DNA from: Methylococcaceae bacterium | GTDB lineage: Bacteria > Pseudomonadota > Gammaproteobacteria > Methylococcales > Methylomonadaceae | Assembly (NCBI GenBank): GCA_016715325.1 | Contig: JADKAL010000014.1 | Span: forward strand, 434,001 to 498,000 | DNA length: 64,000 nucleotides | Direction: 5' to 3' | In this document: positions 36,635 through 46,093 of the stretch, one piece after another | Numbering within the stretch: the first letter of the stretch is position 1 | How the letters are laid out: every line of letters begins with the position of its first letter | Program-made: the position numbers and the translations under genes | Notes under the pieces: generated by a model | What the model was told of the DNA's origin: nothing | The model's database searches: none | The model's input: the letters and a program-made list of their open reading frames with translations, nothing else

Positions 36635-39451
36635 TTAGCTGGTAATAATAAATCTTACGGCATCCAATCTGAGTTGTGCTGTTTGAATATGTTCGTGCGC
36701 TAACAACGTCATATCTTTAAGATATTCAATTTCTTCAGCTTTGATCGAAGCGTTGACTTGTTTCAATCGCCGCAGACGTTTTATTTCTTCGGAGAGCGCT
36801 TCGAGCATGGTATTAGCGGCGTCGCTTATAAGCGCTTGCATTTCGGTTTTCGCGCTTTGTTCCGACAGCTTGAGCATTTTTGTAATATGCTGGCGCTGGT
36901 TATCGATAAATTTGATAATTTGCTGTTGATCGAAAGACGTGCGTTTTTCAATTAAGGTTGTGTGTTCTATCGCTTGGGTTTTATCTTGTAAATTTTGGTC
37001 GATTAGAATCCGGATAGGCGTTGCGGGCAAAAAGCGACTGAGTTGCAATTCCGCCGGGGCGGTGCATTCGACAATAAACAAACACTCTAATAAAAATTGT
37101 CCAGGTTTAAGATCGTTGTTACGCACAACAGCAATGGATGCGTTGCCGGTTTCGCTGGATAAAACTAAGTCCATTGCCGCCGCTACAGTAGGGTGTTCCC
37201 AGGTGAAAAACTGCATGTCTTCGCGAGCTAAGGCGATTTGGCGGTTAACCGTTACGGTGCTGCCGTCTTCTTGCAAGCCGGGAAAATGTGAAATCCGCAT
37301 ATGGTCGCCGGGCCTTATAATGAAACAATCCGGCGAGTGGAATTCGGTTTCAACACCGTAACATTCAAATAATTCTTCCAGATAAGGCCAAAGTGTTCCC
37401 TGTTTTTCTAAAACATTGACTTGGTCTATTAAGTCGCTGGCGATGTCTTTTCGGCAGGAATTTAACTCCAAGAGCAGATCGCGACCGTTTTGCAGTTGCG
37501 TTTCTATATCAATATAAATTTTTTGTGTTCTATCGACTAATTCGGCAACGGCTTCAGCCGTTGAGTTTGATAAAACTGCCGTTAATTCGGCGTGTACGAT
37601 TTCCGCAACGCGGGACGCTGCCGAGCTGTTGCTGTGGAAAGCGTCCAAGCCTTCGTCGTACCATTGATATAAAGCGGCATGTCCGGTATTTTCCAGATAC
37701 GGGATATGAATTTGAATCGTTTCTTTTTGTCCAATACGGTCGAGTCTTCCGATGCGTTGTTGCAGCAGATCGGGATTTTCCGGTAAATCGAACAAAATCA
37801 GATGATGAGCGAACTGAAAATTGCGTCCTTCGCTACCGATTTCCGAGCAGATTAAAACGCGCGCCGGGCTGTCGTGGTCGGCGAAATAAGCGGCGGCACG
37901 GTCGCGTTCGATAATCGACATGCCCTCATGGAAAACCGAAGATGCGATTCCCGTTTTATTCTTTAGCATTTGATCCAGCGCGATGGCGGTTTGCGCATAT
38001 TTGGTTATCAATAGTGCTTTTTGTCCGGCAAGCTGGCGGATTTTTTCTACCAGCCAGATATAACGCGGATCTTTTTCCCAATCGTTTTCATTGGCATCGC
38101 CTTTGAGCGGATAAGCGTGGCGTTGACGTTCCGGAAATCCGCGCACGGTTTGGCGCGAATTTCGAAACAAAATGCGGCCTGTGCCATGATGATCGACAAG
38201 GACTTTTAATAACGCATCGCGCGCTTCGGCTGATTCTTGAGGATGGTTGAGTTTTTGTAGCAGAGATGAAACATTATCGTCTTTTAATAGTTGTGCAAGG
38301 TGTTCTTGTACGGTTTCACTTAACGGTTGATTGCTCAAGAGGAGCTTTGCTGCTTCGGCAACCGGTTCAAATTGTTTTTCTTCCTCTACAAAGGCGGAAA
38401 AACTGTAAAAACGATCGGGATCCAATAATCTTAAGCGCGCAAAATGACTTTCCTGGCCTAACTGTTCCGGCGTTGCTGTTAATAAAATCAAACTGGGAGA
38501 ACGGATGCCGAGTTGCTCAATAAACTGGTATTCCGGACTGGCGGATTGTTGATTCCATTCAAGATGATGCGCTTCGTCGACAATCACCATATCCCACTCG
38601 GCCTCTATGACTTGCTTTTGACGTTGCGGATGCGCTGAAAAAAAATCGAGGCTGCATAAAATGCATTGCTCATTGACAAACGGATTGGAGCGTCCGGTGA
38701 TTAAACTGTCGTCATCAGAATCGAATCCGTCGTCTCCTGATTCTTCCAGACAGCGGTTTTCATCAAAAATACTGAATCGCAAGTTGAAGCGCCGGAGCAT
38801 TTCAACCAGCCATTGGTGTAAAAGGCTCTCAGGTACGATGATGAGCACCCGTTTACTCAATCCGTTAATTAGGCGCTGATGAATGATCAAGCCGGCTTCG
38901 ATTGTTTTGCCTAAACCGACTTCATCGGCCAGCATAATTCTCGGGGCAATTCGATTAGCTGCTTCGTGAGCTATAAAAAGCTGATGTTGAATTAATGATG
39001 TTCGTCCGCCGAAAAGCCCTTTTACGGGCGACTCCTGATGTTGCTTTTGAAAAAGCCAGGTTTGGTAACGCAGTAAAAACCAGGCGTTAGGGTCGATTTG
39101 ACCGGTAAAAAGACGGTCTTGCGGTTTATTGAATTGAATGTTGTGGTTTAATTCAATTTCTTCCAGCCGAATCTCTTCGCCGGTTGTATTTTTCCCCACA
39201 TAGGTAAGCAAGTTATTTTCTTCAATGATGTCTGTGACCGTCAGCTTTTCTTCGTCAACGGTTTCAATAATATCGCCGACACTAAATCGGACACGGGTTA
39301 AAGGTGCGTTGTCGATGGCATAAATGCGTTTTTCATTACTTGCTAAGAAAAGAACGGTGACACGCTTAAATGCGACTTCAAGAATAAGTCCTAAGCCAAG
39401 CTCAGATTCGTTGCTGCTAATCCAGCGTTGTCCGGGAAAGAAATTGTCCAT
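36635..39451 (-). CDS. rapA: RNA polymerase-associated protein RapA
   Basis: Swi2/Snf2-family ATPase that recycles stalled RNA polymerase. N-terminal Tudor-like domains (FFPGQRWISSNESELGLGLI) precede the helicase core, which has DEVGLGKTIEAGLIIHQR (Walker A), VIVDEAHHLEW, LLTATPEQLGQ and, in the C-terminal lobe, EGRNFQFAHHLILFDLP with QRIGRLDRIGQ. Length 938 is close to the Escherichia coli protein (968). Confidence 0.95.
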   Translation of the reverse strand: MDNFFPGQRWISSNESELGLGLILEVAFKRVTVLFLASNEKRIYAIDNAPLTRVRFSVGDIIETVDEEKLTVTDIIEENNLLTYVGKNTTGEEIRLEEIELNHNIQFNKPQDRLFTGQIDPNAWFLLRYQTWLFQKQHQESPVKGLFGGRTSLIQHQLFIAHEAANRIAPRIMLADEVGLGKTIEAGLIIHQRLINGLSKRVLIIVPESLLHQWLVEMLRRFNLRFSIFDENRCLEESGDDGFDSDDDSLITGRSNPFVNEQCILCSLDFFSAHPQRQKQVIEAEWDMVIVDEAHHLEWNQQSASPEYQFIEQLGIRSPSLILLTATPEQLGQESHFARLRLLDPDRFYSFSAFVEEEKQFEPVAEAAKLLLSNQPLSETVQEHLAQLLKDDNVSSLLQKLNHPQESAEARDALLKVLVDHHGTGRILFRNSRQTVRGFPERQRHAYPLKGDANENDWEKDPRYIWLVEKIRQLAGQKALLITKYAQTAIALDQMLKNKTGIASSVFHEGMSIIERDRAAAYFADHDSPARVLICSEIGSEGRNFQFAHHLILFDLPENPDLLQQRIGRLDRIGQKETIQIHIPYLENTGHAALYQWYDEGLDAFHSNSSAASRVAEIVHAELTAVLSNSTAEAVAELVDRTQKIYIDIETQLQNGRDLLLELNSCRKDIASDLIDQVNVLEKQGTLWPYLEELFECYGVETEFHSPDCFIIRPGDHMRISHFPGLQEDGSTVTVNRQIALAREDMQFFTWEHPTVAAAMDLVLSSETGNASIAVVRNNDLKPGQFLLECLFIVECTAPAELQLSRFLPATPIRILIDQNLQDKTQAIEHTTLIEKRTSFDQQQIIKFIDNQRQHITKMLKLSEQSAKTEMQALISDAANTMLEALSEEIKRLRRLKQVNASIKAEEIEYLKDMTLLAHEHIQTAQLRLDAVRFIITS

Positions 39452-39859
39452 TTGAATCTATAAAAAGTTAATAAATAGCTGTAAAGCAGTGTTTGATGTG
39501 TAAAGTCTTTAGCTTGTTTAAGGGTTTAACAAAATGGAAAATCCCGGTTATGAAGTACATTTATTTTGAGACCATTGGTCATTTAATTTTTCGCTTAGAC
39601 AATCATTATACATCAGCTGAAAACCATAAAAGATGAGGGAATATTTTAGCAGTCTCTTCGAGATGTAAATCGATACGCCATAGATCGAAAAATAAAGGGT
39701 TTACGGCGCTTACTTTAAGCGATCGTTAAGTTCCATACGGATAACATTTGTTCGGTGTTATTAACTAAGTTGGAGCTACAAAAAGAGCGTCGTTTAGTTT
39801 TCCGGTAAAGGGTTGCGTTTAGTGTGTTTGCTTTGTATTAACTAAAAAGGAAGATAAAT
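39452..39859. other. Intergenic region between rapA and the glycine-zipper genes
   Basis: About 400 A+T-rich bases. It must hold the rapA promoter on the minus strand and the promoter of the small secreted gene on the plus strand. No RNA gene, terminator or repeat is recognised. Confidence 0.4.
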
Positions 39860-40186
39860 ATGAAAAAAATTATTTTACTAGTAGGTGTTGTGGCTTTGTT
39901 TGCGGTTCAAACCACTCTCTCATGGGCATCGGGCGGCGATCACGGGGGGCGAGGGAATTCGTTGAAACATCATAGGCATCATCGGGAGCAGTATTACCCT
40001 TCTGGGCAATATTACGGGCCGCCGCCGCAGCCTATATATCAAGATCCGCGATCTCATCAAGGTTTAGCGGGTGGTGTAGTGGGTAGTGTTTTAGGTTATG
40101 AGCTTGGTAATGGTAATCCAGTGGCGACAGGTATCGGCGCGGCGGCTGGTTCGTTTATCGGTAACAGCGTATCGGGTCGTCGTTAA
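39860..40186 (+). CDS. Secreted glycine-zipper protein, copy 1
   Basis: A 108-residue exported protein. The signal peptide ends near SWAS. A short His/Tyr/Pro/Gln-rich stretch (about residues 34-65) is followed by a glycine-zipper segment, GLAGGVVGSVLGYELGNGN then GIGAAAGSFIGNSV. Glycine-zipper 2TM-type segments are found in small outer-membrane-associated proteins, and their function varies. A good Shine-Dalgarno (GGAAG) precedes the start. A paralogue follows 135 bases on. Confidence 0.75.
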   Translation: MKKIILLVGVVALFAVQTTLSWASGGDHGGRGNSLKHHRHHREQYYPSGQYYGPPPQPIYQDPRSHQGLAGGVVGSVLGYELGNGNPVATGIGAAAGSFIGNSVSGRR

Positions 40187-40321
40187 AGTTAAGGTGATGA
40201 AATTTCTTAAGCTGGTTTTTGTTAAGCAACCATTCATTTTGAACCTGTAAAATCTTTTTCGAACATGAGAAATGAGATGGTTGCTGATTATGATATTGAC
40301 AATCTTAAATGGAGTAAAACA

Positions 40322-40743
40322 ATGAAAAAATTATTTTTTTATTACAGCTAATGGCTTTGGCTTTAGTGTTTTCATCGCAAGCGATCGCAGATGGCCGCTG
40401 GGGTTATGGTCATCATGGACATGGTCATCATGGGTGGGGGCAGCATAACCATCATGATCATCATCACGGATGGGGCGGAGGTTATCCTAGGCAGCAGGTG
40501 AATAATTATTATTACCCGCAGCCGCAGGCTAATTATTACTACCCTCAGCCTCCGGTTGCTTATTATCCTCAACAACCGCGCTATTATGGTGGAAGGAATG
40601 ATGGTCGTTCGCATCAAGGTTTGGCAGGTGGTGTCGTCGGTACGGTTTTTGGATATGAGCTGGGTAACGGAGATCCACTCGCTGCAGGGTTAGGTGCGGC
40701 GGCAGGCTCTTTTTTAGGAAATGGAGTTGGTTGGCGCTACTAG
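40322..40743 (+). CDS. Secreted His-rich glycine-zipper protein, copy 2, 1-bp frameshift in the signal peptide
   Basis: The ATG at 40322, with GGAG upstream, is followed by a run of seven T (40334-40340) that breaks the frame. Eight T would give MKKLFFLLQLMALALVFSS and then QAIADG, a perfect signal peptide, joined to the frame that runs to 40743 (140 residues). The mature part begins with a His-rich block (about 25 residues, many His, Gly and Trp), then Tyr/Pro/Gln repeats (YYYPQP), then the same glycine zipper as copy 1. The His block could bind a metal. That is inference only. Confidence 0.75.
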
Positions 40744-41075
40744 GATGTGTAAGGAAAAGTCGTCAATCTGCCAAGGAATGGCGCCCATCTAGGTCTGACA
40801 TTTAGATGTATCGTCAACAAAGCTAGGCCTTCATTTTAGTTGTTTAATTCGGCAATATGCATATTTAAATAGATAGAAAAGTGATCTGGGTGCGACTAAC
40901 AATATAGCTAGTGAAATTTATTGGTTTGGATCTTTTTTCAGTCAAGCAACAAGCATCAGTTAGTTGAGGAATGAATTTAAGTCATCCATTAATAAAAGGC
41001 TTAAATTTAAGAATCTCAAAAAATGGGCTAAACTTGCGGTTATTAAATGAATTTAGCAAGCTTAATCTGTTTTAA
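40744..41075. other. Intergenic region
   Basis: About 330 A+T-rich bases between the glycine-zipper gene and the DUF3313 lipoprotein gene. No feature is recognised. Confidence 0.4.
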
Positions 41076-41782
41076 ATGTCTTTACAAAACCTAATAAAAT
41101 CCATAGCTCTTTTTGCGTTTTGTTTTTTTATTCCAGCCTGCGCAAGAACGTATCAGGCTAGATATGTTGATAAAACAGACTTCTTGGATGATTACTCATT
41201 GCTAAAAGAAGGCGGCGATGAAGAAGCATTATTAACTTACTGGAAAAAAGGGGTTAATTGGAGTAATTACAAAAAAGTCGTACTTGAACAGGTTGTCATG
41301 AAAAAAACACCCGGTTCCTCATTGAGCGAAATGACACATGCTGAATGCGACGGGCTTAAAGAGTTACTCGATTACAGGTTGCGAAATGCATTAAAAAAAG
41401 ACTTTAAGTTAGTAAATAAATCAGCAAAAGATACGTTGATTGTGCAATTTGCAATTACCGATGTAGAAACATCAGTTGTTCTGCTCGATATGTTCTCCTC
41501 CATCTATCCTTCTGCCAGGACGTTATCGGCATTAAAGCATTTGGCGTTAGGCACAGAATCGTTTGTCGGCAAAGCAAGTATTGAGGGCAAGATTTTAGAC
41601 TCTTATACGGGTGATTTGTTGATGGCATCCGTCGATTCGCGGGCCGGAGGAAAGCCTTTGAAGGTCTAACCGATGAATGGGATGATGTTCAGCAGGCCTA
41701 CATTTATTGGGCTTCCCAGTTAGGGTTTGAGCTTTGCCGGCGTCAAGGTAAGCCGGATTGTCAAAAACCTCAGATGGATTAG
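41076..41782 (+). CDS. DUF3313-family lipoprotein, 1-bp frameshift near the C-terminus
   Basis: The lipobox FFIPAC follows a signal segment. The mature part reads as a DUF3313 protein (SNYKKVVLEQVVM, LIVQFAITDVE, GKASIEGKILDSYTG, DSRAGGK). As read it stops at 41669. Adding one A to the AAA at 41651-41653 continues it as AFEGLTDEWDDVQQAYIYW, the usual end of the family, to a TAG at 41780-41782, giving 235 residues. The corrected 3' end overlaps a convergent gene by about 60 bases. Function unknown; likely in the outer membrane. Confidence 0.72.
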
Positions 41783-42298
41783 CCCAACAAACAATGAATT
41801 GATAGTATCTTTATCAAGTTCTTTGGTGCAGTAATTTTCTAAATCAATTAAGAACCAACCAAGAGAACGTTTAATCAGTCCGTCCATTCCTTCAATAGAC
41901 CAATTTTCAGGGTCATTTACACCCTCTTGATTGTCGCCGTTTTCATATACTATTCTGCAAGCGTATTTTTTTGAGCTCGTTCCAGATGCATTGGTAATAT
42001 CAATTTTAGCATTAACGATGTATTGATAATTTCCAAGAGTCCATACGTTGATCGGTTTTTTTGGGAAATTTACGGTTGCATCTTTACCAAGATCTTCTTT
42101 GATGCGGTTATTGCAGTATAAGAAGGCAATGTCAGTCATAGAGTTAGAGATAGGTAATTGACTGGCGTCGTCTTTGCTATCCACTAAGAATGCGTCTGAC
42201 TTAACAACATCATAAACAAGCGGAAGAATAACTTTTTGCATTGAAACAACAAGTAATCCAATGCCGATGATTAAAAAAATAAATGAAAATTTTTTCAT
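41720..42298 (-). CDS. Hypothetical membrane-anchored protein
   Basis: I do not recognise this 192-residue protein. It has one N-terminal hydrophobic segment (FIFLIIGIGLLVVSM) and an exported-looking domain with Cys at CNNRI, ACRIVY and YCTKEL. Its last 20 or so residues lie over the corrected 3' end of the DUF3313 gene and look unlike a folded domain, so its true end may differ. It lies divergently from pmoC. Confidence 0.5.
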   Translation of the reverse strand: MKKFSFIFLIIGIGLLVVSMQKVILPLVYDVVKSDAFLVDSKDDASQLPISNSMTDIAFLYCNNRIKEDLGKDATVNFPKKPINVWTLGNYQYIVNAKIDITNASGTSSKKYACRIVYENGDNQEGVNDPENWSIEGMDGLIKRSLGWFLIDLENYCTKELDKDTINSLFVGLIHLRFLTIRLTLTPAKLKP

Positions 42299-42426
42299 GT
42301 GTGGTGTTAATTGTAGTTTTATTTTAGACAGATTGAGTGTAACAGAAATAATAGTATTTCAAAGTGGTTAGACATTGCATTAGTTTATTGTGGGCTTTAA
42401 ATCTGCTTTAGAGATCTAATTTAGAC

Positions 42427-42454
42427 TTGACAGCTTTGTTCGAACTGGTAGACT
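42427..42454 (+). promoter_or_regulatory. Sigma-70 promoter of pmoCAB
   Basis: TTGACA at 42427-42432, a 16-base spacer, then TAGACT at 42449-42454, with TG one base before it (extended -10). The implied transcript would have a leader of about 125 bases that carries two small hairpins (CACCT/AGGTG near 42462-42479 and CCCAAT/ATTGGG at 42544-42561) before the Shine-Dalgarno AGGAGG. Confidence 0.7.
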
Positions 42455-42587
42455 TTGTAAGCACCTAAAGGAACAGGTGGGATTTTATGATTTAAGTCAA
42501 ACGAAAATCAGTAAATCAAGCGCAAGGAATGCAACAATTGACTCCCAATGTAAAAATTGGGGATTTAATAATTTTTAGGAGGTAGAA

Positions 42588-43340
42588 ATGGCAGCTACAA
42601 CTGAATCAGTGAAAGCTGATGCTGCGGAAGCACCGCTGTTAAATAAAAGAAACTTGATCTTTGCAGTTGCGTTGTATTGCGTATTTTACGCATGGGTTCG
42701 TTGGTACGAAGGTGTTTACGGCTGGTCAGCCGGTATGGACTCATTCGCGCCTGAATTCGAAACATATTGGATGAACTTCCTTTATATTGAGTTCGTTTTA
42801 GAAGTAAGTACTGCAGGTATCCTGTGGGGTTACCTCTGGAAAACTCGTGACCGTAAAGTAATGTCAATCACTCCACGTGAAGAATTGAGAAGACATTTTA
42901 CACATTGGACATGGTTGGTATGTTACGGCGTTGCTATTTACTTCGGCGCTAGCTACTTTACAGAGCAAGATGGTACATGGCATCAAACAATCGTTCGCGA
43001 TACTGACTTTACACCAAGTCATGTAATCGAGTTCTATTTAAGCTACCCAGTGTACATCATTACTGGTGGTGCAGCTTTCTTGTATGCAAAAACAAGATTG
43101 CCAACCTACCAACAAGGTAACTCTATCCAATACATGGTTGCGACCGTTGGTCCTTTCATGATTTTGCCAAATGTTGGCTTAAACGAGTGGGGTCACACCT
43201 TCTGGTTTATGGAAGAGTTGTTTGTTGCTCCTTTGCACTACGGCTTCGTATTCTTCGGATGGTCAGCTTTGGGTGTATTGGGTGTATTGAACATCGAAGT
43301 TGCAGCACTTGCTAAGTTGTTGAAAAAAGACTTGGCATAA
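42588..43340 (+). CDS. pmoC: Particulate methane monooxygenase subunit C
   Basis: Membrane subunit of the copper enzyme that oxidises methane to methanol, in intracytoplasmic membranes. Residues that bind copper in the Methylococcus capsulatus enzyme are conserved with a constant shift of 28: Asp128, His132 and His145 (in EQDGTWH and FTPSH) for the CuC site, and Asn199, His203 and His217 (NEWGH and APLH) for the CuD site. It is shorter at the N-terminus than the M. capsulatus protein. First gene of the operon, with a strong AGGAGG. Sequence class excludes AmoC of ammonia oxidisers with good confidence. Confidence 0.97.
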   Translation: MAATTESVKADAAEAPLLNKRNLIFAVALYCVFYAWVRWYEGVYGWSAGMDSFAPEFETYWMNFLYIEFVLEVSTAGILWGYLWKTRDRKVMSITPREELRRHFTHWTWLVCYGVAIYFGASYFTEQDGTWHQTIVRDTDFTPSHVIEFYLSYPVYIITGGAAFLYAKTRLPTYQQGNSIQYMVATVGPFMILPNVGLNEWGHTFWFMEELFVAPLHYGFVFFGWSALGVLGVLNIEVAALAKLLKKDLA

Positions 43341-43380
43341 TCTGCTGAAGTCTTAGTTGTAATTACTATCTCCCTAAGTC

Positions 43381-43407
43381 ATCCTGTATTTTATAAATGC
43401 AGGATGA
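43381..43407 (+). ncRNA. Intercistronic RNA hairpin between pmoC and pmoA
   Basis: CATCCTGTATTT, a 3-base loop, AAATGCAGGATG form a 12-bp stem with one G-U pair, 40 bases after the pmoC stop. No T-run follows, so it is not a terminator. Such a structure could stabilise the 3' end of pmoC RNA or set the ratio of pmoC to pmoAB. Confidence 0.6.
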
Positions 43408-43464
43408 CGGTAAAGAGTACGGTAATTAAATAAAAATAATTTAAATCCTTTAGGAGGTAAGCTA

Positions 43465-44208
43465 ATGAGCGCATCTCAATCAGCTGTACGTTCACGCGCA
43501 GAAGCCGTAAAAGTTTCTCGTACGTTCGATTGGCTGATTTGTTTTACACTGTTTTTCGTAATTTTGGGTGGTTATCACGTTCACTTCATGCTTGTAGCAG
43601 GTGACTGGGATTTCTGGTCAGATTGGAAAGATAGACGTCTTTGGGTAACAGTATTGCCGATTATGGGTATTACTTTCCCTGCTGCTGTTCAAGCTGTATT
43701 GTGGTGGCGTTACCGTATTGCATTTGGTGCAACATTGTGTGTACTGGGTCTATTGTTTGGTGAGTGGGTCAACAGATATTTCAATTTCTGGGGCTGGACA
43801 TACTTCCCAATCAACTTCGTATTCCCTTCACAATTGATACCAGGTGCGATTGTTCTTGACGTTGTTCTGTTGCTGTCAAACAGCATGCAGTTAACAGCTG
43901 TTGTAGGTGGTTTGGGCTTCGGTTTGTTGTTCTATCCAGGCAACTGGCCAATGATGGCTCCATTACATTTACCAGTTGAATACAACGGTATGATGATGAC
44001 TTTGGCTGACTTGTCAGGTTATCACTATGTAAGAACCGGTATGCCTGAATATATCCGTATGGTTGAAAAAGGTACACTTAGAACATTCGGTAAAGACGTT
44101 GCTCCAGTATCAGCGTTCTTCTCTGGTTTCGTGAGTATCATCGTTTATTTCGTATGGCATTTCTTTGGCAGATGGTTCGGTAACACCGCATTTACCAAAG
44201 GTTCTTAA
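43465..44208 (+). CDS. pmoA: Particulate methane monooxygenase subunit A
   Basis: Membrane subunit of the enzyme and the standard marker gene for methanotrophs. The signature regions GDWDFWSDWKDRRLWVTV and the later MEK-type region, here PEYIRMVEKGTLRTFGKDV, are intact. Length 247 is standard, with about seven membrane helices. The sequence resembles type I (gammaproteobacterial) PmoA. A strong AGGAGG precedes the start. Confidence 0.97.
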   Translation: MSASQSAVRSRAEAVKVSRTFDWLICFTLFFVILGGYHVHFMLVAGDWDFWSDWKDRRLWVTVLPIMGITFPAAVQAVLWWRYRIAFGATLCVLGLLFGEWVNRYFNFWGWTYFPINFVFPSQLIPGAIVLDVVLLLSNSMQLTAVVGGLGFGLLFYPGNWPMMAPLHLPVEYNGMMMTLADLSGYHYVRTGMPEYIRMVEKGTLRTFGKDVAPVSAFFSGFVSIIVYFVWHFFGRWFGNTAFTKGS

Positions 44209-44314
44209 ATTTTAAGAATTGTTATAAACAAAATAAAAAGCTTGTTACGATGCGTTGTTTTATCGATACAAGATACTCAAAAAACTATAGATTCTCTATT
44301 ATAGAGGAGGATAT

Positions 44315-45559
44315 ATGAAATTAATAAAAGACAAGGTTGCTAAATTGTCCTTTGTCGCACTGCTGATCACTGTAACAGCAGCGATGTTTTATGCACCAGC
44401 AGCATCCGCTCACGGTGAAAAGTCACAGGCTGCGTTCATGCGGATGCGTACTATTCACTGGTATGACCTAAACTGGTCAAAAGATGCTGTGCCAGTAAAC
44501 GATACTATGACTGTAACAGGTAAATTCCACGTATTTGCTGGATGGCCTGAAACAGTTGCTAAACCAGAAGTATCATTTTTGAACATCGGTATTCCTGGTC
44601 CTGTATTTATTCGTGCAGGATCTTGGATCGGTGGACAATTAGTGCCACGTTCTGTTTCTTTGGAATTGGGCGAAACTTATGAGTTCAAAGTATTGTTGAA
44701 AGCACGTCGTCCAGGTGACTGGCACGTTCACTCAATGTTGAACGTACAAGACGGTGGTCCAATCATTGGTCCTGGTAAATGGGTAACTATTACAGGTTCT
44801 ATGAGCCAGTTTACAAACCCAATTACAACTTTGACAGGTCAAACAATTGACCTCGAGCATTGGAACATTGGTAATATCTACTTCTGGCACGCTTTCTGGT
44901 ATGCAATTGGTTTGGCTTACATCGGGTATTGGGTAAAAAGTCCAGTATTCGTTCCACGCTTAATCGCTATGGATGCAGGAAAAGCTGATTCTTTAATCTC
45001 AGCTACTGACAAAAAAGTTGGTTTGGGATTTGCTATTGCTACCCTGTTAATAGTTGCGGCTACGATGCAAAGCACTAACGAACAGTATCCAATTACAACC
45101 CCGCTACAAGCTGGTTTGTTACGTGGTATTAAATCTATCGAAATGCCAGCAAGAACAGTTGCTGTTAAAGTAGACAGCGCTACATACCGTGTACCTGGTC
45201 GTGCTATGCAAATGACTTTGACAATCACTAATAACGGTGATTCATCAGTTCGTTTAGGCGAGTTCATGACTGCTTCTGTACGTTTCTTGGATCCTGCTGT
45301 TCATGAAGATGACACTGGATACCCAGATGACTTATTGGCTGAAGAAGGTTTGACTGTTAGCGATAACAGCCCAATTGCTCCAGGTCAAACAAGAACAGTT
45401 GACGTAACTGCTTCTGACGCTGCATGGGAAGTTTATCGTTTAGCTGACTTGATCTACGATCCAGATAGCCGTTTTGCTGGCTTACTGTTCTTTACTGATG
45501 AGTCTGGCAACCGTCAAATGGTTACTGTTGACGCTCCATTAATTCCATCATTTATCTAA
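44315..45559 (+). CDS. pmoB: Particulate methane monooxygenase subunit B
   Basis: Periplasmic cupredoxin-like subunit of 414 residues. A signal peptide is removed before His33 (SAHGEK). The CuB ligands His33, His137 and His139 (DWHVHS) are present, as is His48, a ligand of the second site in M. capsulatus. Two cupredoxin domains flank two membrane helices (about 187-205 and 235-252). A perfect terminator follows, closing the operon. A small palindrome (CTCTAT/ATAGAG) overlaps the Shine-Dalgarno AGAGGAGG. Confidence 0.97.
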   Translation: MKLIKDKVAKLSFVALLITVTAAMFYAPAASAHGEKSQAAFMRMRTIHWYDLNWSKDAVPVNDTMTVTGKFHVFAGWPETVAKPEVSFLNIGIPGPVFIRAGSWIGGQLVPRSVSLELGETYEFKVLLKARRPGDWHVHSMLNVQDGGPIIGPGKWVTITGSMSQFTNPITTLTGQTIDLEHWNIGNIYFWHAFWYAIGLAYIGYWVKSPVFVPRLIAMDAGKADSLISATDKKVGLGFAIATLLIVAATMQSTNEQYPITTPLQAGLLRGIKSIEMPARTVAVKVDSATYRVPGRAMQMTLTITNNGDSSVRLGEFMTASVRFLDPAVHEDDTGYPDDLLAEEGLTVSDNSPIAPGQTRTVDVTASDAAWEVYRLADLIYDPDSRFAGLLFFTDESGNRQMVTVDAPLIPSFI

Positions 45560-45605
45560 TAAATATATAGGTATTCAGTAATCTGATACCTATAACGGAA
45601 TTAGA

Positions 45606-45637
45606 CCCTCATCATCGTAAGATGATGAGGGTTTTTT
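45606..45637 (+). terminator. Rho-independent terminator of pmoCAB
   Basis: CCCTCATCATC, GTAA, GATGATGAGGG, TTTTTT: a perfect 11-bp stem with a tetraloop and U-tract, 46 bases after the pmoB stop. Confidence 0.95.
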
Positions 45638-45879
45638 ATTTATAGATAATTATGATAAATAATCTGGTCAACTTCGCACACGTTAATAATTTTTAAACTT
45701 ATCATTTATCAAGTTTATAAATTTAACTTCAAAGTACAATTCTATTTACTATGCGGAATTTAACGTATCCAAATATTACCGCATGCGATTGTAGATCTTG
45801 ACCCGATATGGCGGAAACCCGGCTATGAGACAAATCTCTAACACCGAGGTCAACAATAAAACCCAAAAAAGAGAAAAAC

Positions 45880-46075
45880 ACTACAAAATTCCGCTATAAA
45901 TATACGGCGCAGTTTAAAGAACAGGCAATGGAACACGCATATCGGGACGGCGTTACCTTGGTGGCGAAAGATTTGGGGCTTGCCATCAAAGCTTTACTCA
46001 TTCTGGGCTAAAAAAACTTCGGCAGACAGGGACATACTTTTGAGGAGCAAAGCTCCAACAAGGCAAACAAGTTAG
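45880..46075 (+). pseudogene. Relic of an IS3-family OrfA
   Basis: From 45895 a frame reads YKYTAQFKEQAMEHAYRDG, followed by VTLVAKDLGLAIKAL, the helix-turn-helix start of an IS3-family OrfA. It ends at a stop at 46009. The next bases, in shifted frames, read RQTGHTFEEQ and KLQQ, the continuation of the same protein. It is separate from the element that begins at 46094 and belongs to a different IS. Confidence 0.7.
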
Positions 46076-46093
46076 TCTGTGAAATGGTTTAAT

